Below, piece after piece: positions 17,533-26,100 of a stretch of 44,539 nucleotides of DNA. Made by a program: the position numbers and the translations under genes. The notes under the pieces are model-generated. The model saw only the letters and a list, made by a program, of their open reading frames with translations, made no database searches and had not been told where the DNA came from. The number at the start of each line of letters is the position of its first letter. The stretch's first letter is position 1. The stretch comes from Prevotellaceae bacterium UBA1710 (GTDB lineage: Bacteria > Bacteroidota > Bacteroidia > Bacteroidales > Bacteroidaceae). The stretch is from contig DCJC01000030.1 of NCBI GenBank assembly GCA_002317355.1, positions 1 through 44,539 of the forward strand. The letters run 5' to 3'.

Positions 17533-18708
17533 TTAGATTGTCTTGACCTTTACCACATGAGGGCGTTTCTGCCCATCTTTACCTCGCTTAAGATAAACGA
17601 TGAGGGAGAACTCGGTGTTGGGGGTGAGATGATGGGTGTTGGTGGATTGAAGATTGAGATATCCTTTTGTATAGGATGGGGCTGTGGTTCCAGTTTCTAT
17701 GATTGGAGGTTCTCCAGGCAACAACTCCCAAGAGAGGTACCCTTTGTCATTGTCCACATACGTGACTCTTGCCTTACGATATCCGAATGCTTCTGGACCT
17801 TCTTCTGCTGATAAGGTGCGAAGGATGATGGCACTCTTAAACTTACTTTCCTTCGGAATAATTGGAAGGAACTGGACAAAAGAACCGATAAGAGCATCTG
17901 GAGCAGAATCCATCATTGCCACAAGATGTCGGGACTGATTGTCAAAGACATGGATATGGCGATGGTTGAGATCTATATTCTCTATATAGCCTATCGATGT
18001 TGGGAAAACATCTGATACAGGTTGTGAAGATAGTATTGCTGCCTCTATGCGTAGATTTCCCTTCTCTGATGTTCGCAGAAGAACAGAGAACATTTTTCCC
18101 GGAATCTCTGAATAGCGTAAAGGTGCATGAGCAGTAAGCGTGTGAACCTCTGCAGAGAGTTCTGTCCCATCAGGTGAAATGAGATTCACAAAAGTCATCT
18201 TGCGCCCTCGAACCTCTGTTGTGAAGGTGTTGGTTGCAAGAAGGTGATGCGTTATGCAATCTGCTTGTGATGAAAGAACAAAGCCTTTTCGCTGAAGGTG
18301 CGGAATAAGAAGTGCTTCCAATTCTGATTCCAGATGATCATCAGGATGGAACAGAAGACTGTACGCGTACGATTTTGCCATCCTTTCCACAAGGGATGGG
18401 AATCGTTTTCCCTGACTATCCACCCCACTCTCGCTGTCCTCAGGACGAAGATTCTCTATGCCCCAGAGATTGAGGAAAGGCACAAAACGGAAATCCGTGT
18501 ATGCCTGTGCCATTTTTACTGCAACTGAGAGTATGGCAGAATGGAGTTGCCGAATAGAAGCATTATCTCCAAGAGATGCAGGTAGTTGCATCAGTTTGAC
18601 ATACTCTGCAAGAAGTTTTCGAGCCTCTATGGAAGGGATTGTAGGAACTGAGTTATTGAGAGTTCTAACTATTTCCCATCCACGGGAGAGTGGTGATGTG
18701 TCTGGCAT
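17533..18708 (-). CDS. Conserved-looking protein of unknown function, coupled to the AAA-ATPase/nuclease
   Basis: I do not recognise this 391-residue protein. It has no signal peptide or membrane segment. The N-terminal third is helical, with a run WGIENLRPEDSES near residue 88-100. The middle and C-terminal parts are rich in beta strand, with two successive segments reading GYIENIDLNHRHIHVFD and ARVTYVDNDKGYLSWEL, which look like small barrel (OB- or SH3-like) repeats. Codon use is like its neighbours and the frame is uninterrupted. It begins 36 bases after the nucleotidyltransferase gene and ends 2 bases before the AAA-ATPase/nuclease start, suggesting a functional partner of that protein. 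A nucleic-acid-binding role is only a guess from the barrel-like segments. Confidence 0.75.
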   Translation of the reverse strand: MPDTSPLSRGWEIVRTLNNSVPTIPSIEARKLLAEYVKLMQLPASLGDNASIRQLHSAILSVAVKMAQAYTDFRFVPFLNLWGIENLRPEDSESGVDSQGKRFPSLVERMAKSYAYSLLFHPDDHLESELEALLIPHLQRKGFVLSSQADCITHHLLATNTFTTEVRGRKMTFVNLISPDGTELSAEVHTLTAHAPLRYSEIPGKMFSVLLRTSEKGNLRIEAAILSSQPVSDVFPTSIGYIENIDLNHRHIHVFDNQSRHLVAMMDSAPDALIGSFVQFLPIIPKESKFKSAIILRTLSAEEGPEAFGYRKARVTYVDNDKGYLSWELLPGEPPIIETGTTAPSYTKGYLNLQSTNTHHLTPNTEFSLIVYLKRGKDGQKRPHVVKVKTI

Positions 18709-18744
18709 AAGAATATCAAGGTTATAGGTTCTACGATTGAGAGG

Positions 18745-19536
18745 TTATTTCTTTACTCCATACTTCTCGCAGGCCTCCTTGTAGGTATCAAGAGAACCGA
18801 TGTCGAAACGGAGGTTCTCTCCTGTACCAGCCATTGGCCATGCGTGCATAGGAACATTATCAACCATGTAGTGAGCAAGATTGCCTGGGGCATCAAAGCC
18901 ACATCCATTCTCGATGGCGTGCATGATCATGTCAATGTTCTCTTTCCTATAAATATAGAAAGGTGGAACTGCCCATGTGCTCTTTGGTTCCTCTGGTTTC
19001 TCTTCCATGTTGAGCACCTTGTTGTTCTCGTCAAGGACAACGACACCTGTGCGCTGAAGCTTTTCCCTTACAGGCTGCTCATGACACATGATGCAAGGTG
19101 TACCCTTTTCCTTTGCAAAATCCACAAAGCCCTTGAATGAGAAGAAAAGGAGGTTGTCGGCAGCAACAACGAGCATATCGTCAGGCCATTTACTATTTGA
19201 CGAATTACTATTTACTATTTCTCGTTTCTGGAGAACATCAATAGCAAACTGAAGATCACGTACTGCACCAAGGCGTGTTTCGTTGGTGCTTGTGCCATCA
19301 TCAATGACTGTTATCTTCTTTGTATAATGCTGTTCCTTTGCCCAATCTTCGAAGATTGAAGCAAAGCGATGATTGGTTATGATGATATGCTCATCAATCT
19401 CAGGGATTGTGTCGATATCATCAAGCATACGACCAAGAATGGTTGAATCGCCAATCTTCAAGAGTGGCTTTGGAAAGTTCTTTGTGAGTTCGCCAAGACG
19501 AGTGGCATATCCTGCAGCTATTACGATATTTTTCAT
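18745..19536 (-). CDS. Sugar-1-phosphate nucleotidyltransferase
   Basis: 263-residue GT-A-fold nucleotidyltransferase that makes an NDP-sugar from a sugar-1-phosphate and an NTP. The N-terminus carries the signature VIAAGYATRLGELTKNFPKP (nucleotide loop and catalytic Lys), then NETRLGAVRDL and VVAADNLLFF (metal-binding Asp). The C-terminal part is short, without an acetyltransferase beta-helix. It lies between a UDP-glucuronate 4-epimerase gene upstream and an unknown gene, in an operon led by a galacturonokinase-like gene, so GalA-1-phosphate (or GlcA-1-phosphate) is a plausible substrate. About residues 107-118 (NSNSSNSK) form a polar insert encoded by three direct TTACTATTT repeats (19190-19220, plus-strand sequence). 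Confidence 0.88.
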   Translation of the reverse strand: MKNIVIAAGYATRLGELTKNFPKPLLKIGDSTILGRMLDDIDTIPEIDEHIIITNHRFASIFEDWAKEQHYTKKITVIDDGTSTNETRLGAVRDLQFAIDVLQKREIVNSNSSNSKWPDDMLVVAADNLLFFSFKGFVDFAKEKGTPCIMCHEQPVREKLQRTGVVVLDENNKVLNMEEKPEEPKSTWAVPPFYIYRKENIDMIMHAIENGCGFDAPGNLAHYMVDNVPMHAWPMAGTGENLRFDIGSLDTYKEACEKYGVKK

Positions 19537-19572
19537 TTTATTCTCTTTTTCACGAATTATCGAATTTGCGAA

Positions 19573-20670
19573 TTATTCCGCAGTACCGTAATATTTTGCA
19601 TACCACTGTGCGAAGGCACGGAGACCGTCACGTAGAGAGGTTGATGGCTTATAGCCGAAATCGGCTTCGAGAGCAGAGGTGTCTGCATAGGTTACAGGTA
19701 CGTCACCTGGCTGCATAGGAACGAGTTCCTTATGTGCTTCGAAGTCATAGTCAGCTGGCAATACCTTTGCAGCAATGAGCTCTTCCTGAAGGATGGTGAC
19801 GAAGTCAAGGAGATTCTCAGGAGAGTTATTACCGATGTTATATACTTTATAAGGTGGGATAGGAAGTCCATCCTCACCGTTCTGCTTCTCTGGAGCATGC
19901 TGCATGATGCGAACAACACCCTCTACGATATCATCAACATAGGTGAAGTCGCGCTTACAGTTACCATAGTTGAAGATCTGGATGGTCTTACCCTCACGAA
20001 GTTTGTTGGTGAAACCGAAGTATGCCATATCAGGACGACCTGCAGGACCATAAACGGTGAAGAAACGAAGACCTGTAGATGGGATATTGTAGAGCTTACT
20101 ATAGGCATGTGCCATAAGCTCGTTACTCTTCTTTGTTGCAGCATAGAGCGAAACAGGATTATCAACCTTATCATCTGTTGAATATGGAACTTTCTTGTTT
20201 GAGCCATAGACAGAAGAAGAAGAGGCATAAACCAAGTGCTCTACCTCATTATGACGACAAGCCTCAAGGATATTGTAGAAACCAATGAGGTTTGACTCGA
20301 TGTAAGAACCCGGATTTGTGATAGAATAGCGAACGCCTGCCTGTGCTGCAAGGTTTACTACAACAGCGAACTTTTCTTCTGCAAAGAGAGAATCAATTGC
20401 ATTCTTATCTGCAAGATTTGCCTTTACGAAGCGCCAAGACTTACCCGATGGAGAACCATCGGGAACGGTGGTTGAGACGAGAGCATCAATTTCTGCAAGA
20501 CGCTCATACTTGATGTTGACGTCATAGTAGTCGGTGATTGAGTCAAGTCCGACAACACGAATATTCTGTACGTCCTTGAAAAGACGCTTAACGAGGTTAC
20601 TACCAATGAAGCCTGCGGCTCCGGTTACGAGGACTGTCTTGCCCTCAAGATTTAAGTTATAGTTTAACAT
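19573..20670 (-). CDS. UDP-glucuronate 4-epimerase (NAD-dependent epimerase/dehydratase)
   Basis: 365-residue extended short-chain dehydrogenase. The NAD-binding GAAGFIGSN sits at residues 17-25, SSSVYG at 151-156 and the catalytic YAATK at 176-180. DSITDYYDVNIKYERL after the first strand and GLRFFTVYGPAGRPDMAYF are typical of UDP-glucuronate 4-epimerases (GAE/LpsL type), which interconvert UDP-GlcA and UDP-GalA. The length is slightly above the usual 335-350; residues 61-80 carry a Ser/Pro-rich insert. The start codon at 20670 lies directly beside the end of the inverted-repeat unit that carries the DUF559 gene. Confidence 0.92.
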   Translation of the reverse strand: MLNYNLNLEGKTVLVTGAAGFIGSNLVKRLFKDVQNIRVVGLDSITDYYDVNIKYERLAEIDALVSTTVPDGSPSGKSWRFVKANLADKNAIDSLFAEEKFAVVVNLAAQAGVRYSITNPGSYIESNLIGFYNILEACRHNEVEHLVYASSSSVYGSNKKVPYSTDDKVDNPVSLYAATKKSNELMAHAYSKLYNIPSTGLRFFTVYGPAGRPDMAYFGFTNKLREGKTIQIFNYGNCKRDFTYVDDIVEGVVRIMQHAPEKQNGEDGLPIPPYKVYNIGNNSPENLLDFVTILQEELIAAKVLPADYDFEAHKELVPMQPGDVPVTYADTSALEADFGYKPSTSLRDGLRAFAQWYAKYYGTAE

Positions 20671-20672
20671 AG

Positions 20673-21135
20673 GACCCCCTCTTATCCCCCTTAAAGGGGG
20701 AGGACCGGAAGGGCACGGTCACTTTAATAATTGTTTAACCTTATTTATTACGAATTCAGTATCGGACAAGACCTGCTCATTTGAAAATCTCAGAACAACA
20801 TATCCCATACTTTCCAACCAACATTGTCGAATGGCATCTTCTACCTGCTGTTGTTCCGTATAATGATAGCCTCCATCAATTTCAACAATCAACAGGCTTT
20901 CACGAAAAAAGAAATCAACAATGTAATCTCCTATCAAATATTGCCTTCTGCATTTCTGACCAAGCCCACTGCCTTTAGCGATTTTCCAGAATACAGATTC
21001 TGCCTCTGTCATATTCTTACGGTTTGCCTTAGCATTTTCACTCAACAAACCATAATTAAAGACATCAGCAGTATGCCATTTCATAAGACTGCTCTTACTG
21101 ACCAAAGTCTCCCTTTAAGGGAGATTTAGAGGGTC
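20673..21135. mobile_element. Inverted-repeat unit carrying a DUF559 nuclease gene
   Basis: The DUF559 gene is bracketed by two matching, inverted end structures. The left end reads GACCCCCTC, 4 bases, then a palindrome CCCCCTTAAAGGGGG (20686-20700). The right end, on the other strand, reads GACCCTCT, 4 bases, then CTCCCTTAAAGGGAG (palindrome 21108-21124). So each end has an outer C-rich block and an inner stem with the same spacing. No target-site duplication is clear. The right end includes the stop codon and last few codons of the upstream kinase gene. Related palindrome pairs without a gene lie at 26225-26389, 36270-36520, 41578-41835 and 42518-42610. Confidence 0.6.
20719..21084 (-). CDS. 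DUF559 (Vsr-like PD-(D/E)XK) endonuclease-domain protein
   Basis: 121-residue small protein of the DUF559 family, structurally related to very-short-patch-repair nucleases. NRKNMTEAESVFWKIAKG is the usual family opening; QYLIGDYIVDFFF then LLIVEIDGGYHY give the D...ExD core, and the C-terminus has ESMGYVVLRFSNEQVL. I chose the ATG at 21084; a TTG at 21105 would add seven residues. It interrupts an otherwise metabolic operon, between the kinase and the epimerase, and is flanked by inverted palindromic ends, so it looks like a resident of a small mobile unit rather than a pathway gene. Confidence 0.85.
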   Translation of the reverse strand: MKWHTADVFNYGLLSENAKANRKNMTEAESVFWKIAKGSGLGQKCRRQYLIGDYIVDFFFRESLLIVEIDGGYHYTEQQQVEDAIRQCWLESMGYVVLRFSNEQVLSDTEFVINKVKQLLK

Positions 21136-22275
21136 TACAAACCTTGCCCCATCATCTGGCTTCACCCAGAACACCTTGAATGTGTTCTCGTATTCAGGGA
21201 ATTGCGCAAGATATTCTTTTGTTAATGTTGCCTCTATCTGCTCCTTATAAGTTGGATCTACGAGAGCGATGACGGCCCCCTTGAAGCCTGCGCCTGAGAA
21301 ACGGCCACCATAGACACCAGGGAGCGGACGCATGATATTGTAGATAGAAATGAGCTCTGGAGAACCACACTCATAGTTGTGGATAGAAGACTCACAAGAG
21401 TCGAAGGAGAGTTTTCCGAAGAGCTGGAGATTACCAGTCTCCCAAGCAGTAACGCCCTGGCGCACACGACGATACTCTGAATAGAAATGCTCTGCTCTGC
21501 GAGCAAAGCGCGATGGCATCATATCGCGTGTCTTGTCGAATGTATCCTTCGGAATATCACGAAGGAATGTCTTATCGAATGTCTTGAGAGGCTGCTCCAT
21601 ATAGGCGAGCATATTCCATGCGGCAGTCTTGCACTCAAACACACGAAGGTTGTAGTCAGAGTTGACAAGCGAACGTGTAAGACCAGAGAAGAAGATTCCA
21701 ATCTCAAACTCTGGCATGTTAGGATTACGCTTGATCACCCTCCATTCATTACTATCGCAATCAAGGAAGAGGAGGCCATCCTGCTTTCCAAGTGCAATAC
21801 AAGCCTGATCAAGAAGTCCGTTGTTGAGTCCGATGTACTCACGTTCTGCCTCAGAGGCTATCTGAACCACTTCAAACGGCTGTAGAGTGATGCCATTGGC
21901 CTTTGCGAATGCCATTACATAAGCAATGAGAACTGCGGCAGATGAACTCAATCCGCCAACAGGCAAAGAGCCTTTAAGCACGCCATCAATTCCCTTGGTG
22001 AGTTCAAAGCGCTTCTTGAGCGCATACTTTGCACCACGAGCATAGTCGCCCCAATGTTTCTCACGCACCTCAGTACGTTTTGAGAGGTCGAAATGCACTT
22101 CTCCCTCAAACGAAAGACTCGAGAGATTAACTTCTGCATCCTCACGTACATTAAACCAAAGGTCAACGCCTTTGTTTATGGCGAAGCCTGTCACAAGTCC
22201 GTGCTGATGATCCACATGAGCACCTAAAGGACACACTCTATAAGGCGAGAATATGTGATATTGAAAGTTTTCCAT
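21115..22275 (-). CDS. GHMP sugar-1-kinase, probable galacturonokinase
   Basis: 386-residue GHMP kinase that phosphorylates a hexose-type sugar at C1. Motif 1 is SPYRVCPLGAHVDHQHG (residues 10-26), where true galactokinases have a GRVNLIGEHTDY-like motif; the ATP-binding loop is VGGLSSSAA (106-114); motif 3 is GVYGGRFSGAGFKG near 327-340. From memory, the first and third motifs match plant galacturonokinase (PYRICPLGAHIDHQGG; GVYGARFSGAGFRG) far better than galactokinase, as does ENYECG. Automatic annotation will probably say galactokinase. Downstream operon genes supply a nucleotidyltransferase and UDP-GlcA 4-epimerase, fitting GalA to GalA-1-P to UDP-GalA. The last residues and stop codon lie within the inverted-repeat end at 21108-21135. 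Confidence 0.85.
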   Translation of the reverse strand: MENFQYHIFSPYRVCPLGAHVDHQHGLVTGFAINKGVDLWFNVREDAEVNLSSLSFEGEVHFDLSKRTEVREKHWGDYARGAKYALKKRFELTKGIDGVLKGSLPVGGLSSSAAVLIAYVMAFAKANGITLQPFEVVQIASEAEREYIGLNNGLLDQACIALGKQDGLLFLDCDSNEWRVIKRNPNMPEFEIGIFFSGLTRSLVNSDYNLRVFECKTAAWNMLAYMEQPLKTFDKTFLRDIPKDTFDKTRDMMPSRFARRAEHFYSEYRRVRQGVTAWETGNLQLFGKLSFDSCESSIHNYECGSPELISIYNIMRPLPGVYGGRFSGAGFKGAVIALVDPTYKEQIEATLTKEYLAQFPEYENTFKVFWVKPDDGARFVDPLNLP

Positions 22276-22492
22276 TAAAAGATTGTAGAATATTATGTAG
22301 GTTTAAAACAGGTCACCAAAAATCATGACGATATAGTTAACTATATGTCACACAAAAGTTTACACATTTGCATATATAACCAAGAAACCGCCCAAGAAAC
22401 ATCTGGTTTCCTGAGTATCAAATGTTTAGAAGTTCAAAAATATAAACTTGGGAATTTTTCCAACAACCACAAGTTTCCTTCTAAATCGAGAG

Positions 22493-22523
22493 CAAAAGTA
22501 GCATTTTTTTTTGAAATACGCAA
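22493..22523 (-). promoter_or_regulatory. Promoter of the galacturonokinase operon
   Basis: On the minus strand TTG (22523-22521), 20 bases, then TACTTTTG (22500-22493). It fits the Bacteroidetes -33/-7 consensus and would give a leader of about 210 bases before the kinase start. Confidence 0.6.
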
Positions 22524-22820
22524 GAATAACGGAGGATTTTTAAGGAAATAGCCGAAATAAAAAAGACTCATTAGGAATCTATGAATAATAACAATTAACG
22601 CTATAACCTGGAAATCATCTTACGGCCATAAAAGTGACGATGCCATGAAATTCGATCAGAAGCAAGCCATCCCCCTGTAGTTTACATCTCCAAAATATCG
22701 GATAAGTCATAACAACAGAACATAAATAATGAAAAAAATCAAGGGGAGAACTTGCTTTGTCTTTTCTTGCCTTACCTTGCATTTTCTTCCATTATGCCAC
22801 CCAAGAAGAATCGCTCAAAG

Positions 22821-22906
22821 TCCCATTAAACTCCCATTAAAGTCCGATTGAAGTCCGATTAAACTCAAGAAAAATGGGAGTTTTATTGGAATTTAATTGA
22901 AATTAA
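22821..22906. repeat. 11-bp-period TCC/GGA inverted array
   Basis: Units beginning TCCCATT or TCCGATT start at 22821, 22832, 22843 and 22854, with a decayed fifth at 22865. Opposite-orientation units, starting ATGGGAG, ATTGGAA and ATTGAAA, follow at 22874, 22885 and 22896, also 11 apart. The layout matches the arrays at 15611 and 29211 though the unit sequences differ. Confidence 0.8.
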
Positions 22907-23093
22907 AAGAAGGGTGAAAAGGATTAGCTTCTTAGGATGACGGGACATTTTCCGAACATTTTCGGTTCGTCGGAAAAATCCTATTGCAAGAGGCAATGCT
23001 TCAAATATCAAAAGCCTCAAACTTTTTGTTCAAAATATAAGAAAAGTATCATGATTTGCGAGGAAATGATAAGGTACAATAAAGTTTTTTTCG

Positions 23094-23101
23094 TACCTTT
23101 G
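23094..23101 (+). promoter_or_regulatory. -7 box upstream of GH31
   Basis: TACCTTTG fits TAnnTTTG and is 78 bases before the GH31 start codon. No TTG lies at the usual 19-21-base distance, so it may be weak or activator-dependent. Confidence 0.45.
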
Positions 23102-23178
23102 CACACAAATTCAATCTAAAGCCTAACGGCAAACGACTAAAACAAAAAGACCAAAACAAAAAAACATACAAACCAACA

Positions 23179-26100
23179 ATGCTAAAAGCTAAAGACAAGA
23201 AACTCCTTACAGGAGCCAAGCTATTGTGTACAATGGCATTTGGAATGATTTGCCTTCCTATAAATGCCATCAACTACGAAAGGTCTAACCATGGCGTAAC
23301 CGTACACGTAACCAATGGTTCAGCAACATCTCCTAAGTTAGTAAGACTTGAGGTGATGGGCGATAAGATCATCCGTGTATCAGCAACAGCAGAAAACCAA
23401 TTCGCTGACAGACAGAGTCTTATCGTCGTTGATCAATCTGCTAACGCAAACTACACAGTCAAGGAAGAAGGCGACAAGGTAATCGTCAGCACAGGTAAGA
23501 TAAACGGTTATGTACTCACCACGACAGGCGAGGTGTGGTTTACTGATGCCAATGGTAAGATCATCGCTCGCGACCAGAAAGGTGGCGGCAAGACTTTCAC
23601 TCCTTATCAGGTAACTCAGATTCATGCTGACGGAAAGCCTGAGACATACAAGGGCTGGAGCATGCGTCAGGTTTTTGAGAACCTTGACGACAATGAGGCT
23701 ATCTATGGTCTTGGTCAGCATCAGGCAGACGAATGGAACTACAAGGGAAAGAACGAGGAGTTGTTCCAATATAACACAAAGGTGACAATTCCGTTCATCG
23801 TGAGCAGCAACAACTATGGCATTCTGCTCGATAACTACTCCCTCTCAAGATTCGGTAATCCAAAGGACTACAGCCAGTTGCATAAGGTCTTCACCCTTCG
23901 TGACAAGGATGGCAAGGAAGGTGCGCTTACAGGCACTTACAAGGCTCCAGGTCAGGAGACATTGGTAAGACGAGAGGATAGCATCTACTTCGAGAATCTG
24001 AAGTCGGCCAAGAATCTCCCTGCCTTCAAGCTCGATGATGCCACAGTCGTTTACGAAGGCACCATCACACCAAAGATGACCGGTGAGTATCGCTTCAGCC
24101 ACTATTACTCTGGCTATCAGAAGATTTACATCAACGGCAAGTCTGTATATACCGAGGATGTCCTCAATACAGGCAAGAACGATCAGGAGATATGGCGAAC
24201 AGCCTGGAACCCTAATGCGAGAAAGTTTGCCGTAAACCTTCAGGCTGGCAAGACCTACACCATCCGCATCGAGTGGAAGCCTGATGGCGGTGAGGCTTAT
24301 TGCGGTCTCAGAGCCCTTGAGCCTGTTAGCAGAAAGGAACAGCAGAAGGTCAGTTTCTGGAGTGAGATGGGACAGCAGCTCGACTACTACTTCATCGCTG
24401 GCGATAATGCAGATGAGGTTGTTGGAGGCTACAGAACCCTCACAGGCAAGGCACAGATCATGCCAAACTGGCTCTTCGGTTTCTGGCAGAGTCGTGAGCG
24501 CTACAAGACTCAGTTTGAGATACTTGACGCATTGGCTGGTTTCCGTAAGAGACACCTTCCAATCGACAATATTGTGATGGACTGGAACTACTGGGTAGAT
24601 GACCAATGGGGTGCTTTCGAGTTTGACGGCAAGCGTTTCCCTGACCCAGAAGGAATGATTGACACAATCCATGCGAACAACGCAAAGATTATGATTTCAT
24701 GCTGGCCAAAGTACTACTTCAAGCCAAACAATTTCAAGGAACTCAATGAGAAGGGATACATCTACCAGCAGAGCATCAAGGACAGCCTCTACGACTGGCT
24801 TGGCTATAAGTACGCCTTCTATGACGCATATGATGAGGGTGCAAGAAAGATCTTCTGGAGACAGCTCTACGAGAAGCTCGGCACCATCGGCATGGATGCT
24901 TGGTGGATGGATGCAAGTGAGCCAAACGTAAGAGACTGTACTGACATGGAGTATCGCAAGCTGCTTTGCGGTCCAACGAAGTACGGTTCTTCTGACGAGT
25001 ACTTCAACGCCTACTCTATCGTAAACGCAGAGGCTATCTATGATGGTCAGAGAGCCTACGAGACAGCTATGGAGAAAGAAGGTGGCGATGTGCATTCTAC
25101 TCAATGGCTTCAGGACAATACGAACTGGGATCAGAGAGGTTTCGGCAATAAGTTCTCACCAGAGAACAAACGCGTATTCCTCCTTACAAGAAACGGCTTC
25201 GCATCAGAACAGAGATACAGCACAGCCACATGGAGTGGTGATATCGGCACACGTTGGGAGGATATGAAGGCTCAGATCACAGCAGGCCTTAACTTCTCTA
25301 TCTCAGGTGTACCTTACTGGAGTCAGGATATCGGCGGTTTCTCCGTTGAGAAGAGATATCAGGCAGCTCAGGAAGAGTTCGACAAGACTGGCGTTGAGAA
25401 TGCCTACCTCAAGGATTGGCGTGAGCTCAACGTAAGATGGCACCAGATGGGTATGTTCGCACCTATGTATCGTGTACATGGCCAGTTCCCATTCCGTGAG
25501 CCTTGGAACATCGCTCCAGAAGGCACAGAGACCTACAAGGCCATCACAGCATGTATGGATATGAGATATCGCCTTATGCCTTACATCTATTCTCTTGCTG
25601 CTGATGTCCACTTCAAGGACTACACCATGATGCGCCCTATGGTGATGGATTTCGGCAAGGATAAGAACGTGCTCAACATCGCTTATCAGTTCATGTTCGG
25701 TCCATCTATCATGGTAAACCCTGTTTATAAATATGGTGACAGATCTCGCAAGGTCTATTTCCCAAAGAACAACATCTGGTATGACTTCTTCACAGGCAAG
25801 GTAATCAGCAATGGTGGTGAGACAAAGGTTCTCGACGCTCCATACGAGCACATCCCACTTTGCGTAAGAGCAGGCTCTATCATTCCTCTTGGCGAGGCAA
25901 AGGAGTATGTTGCCCAGAAGAAGGATGAGACAATCCGTCTGTTCGTTTATCAGGGCAAGAATGGTGAGTTCACCCTCTATGAGGACGAAGGCGAGAACTA
26001 CGGCTATGAGGCAGGACGTTTCTCTAACATCAAGTTCACCTACAACGAGGCAAAGAAAACCCTCACCATTGGCGATAGAGAAGGCGAGTTCCCTGGCATG

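Larger units (their letters stand above)
22276..23178. other. Divergent intergenic region (903 bases)
   Basis: Lies between the minus-strand kinase operon and the plus-strand GH31 gene. It holds a promoter for the kinase (22493-22523), an 11-bp-period array (22821-22906) and a -7 box for GH31 (23094-23101). No gene of recognisable family was found; short open frames in it look non-coding. Confidence 0.7.
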
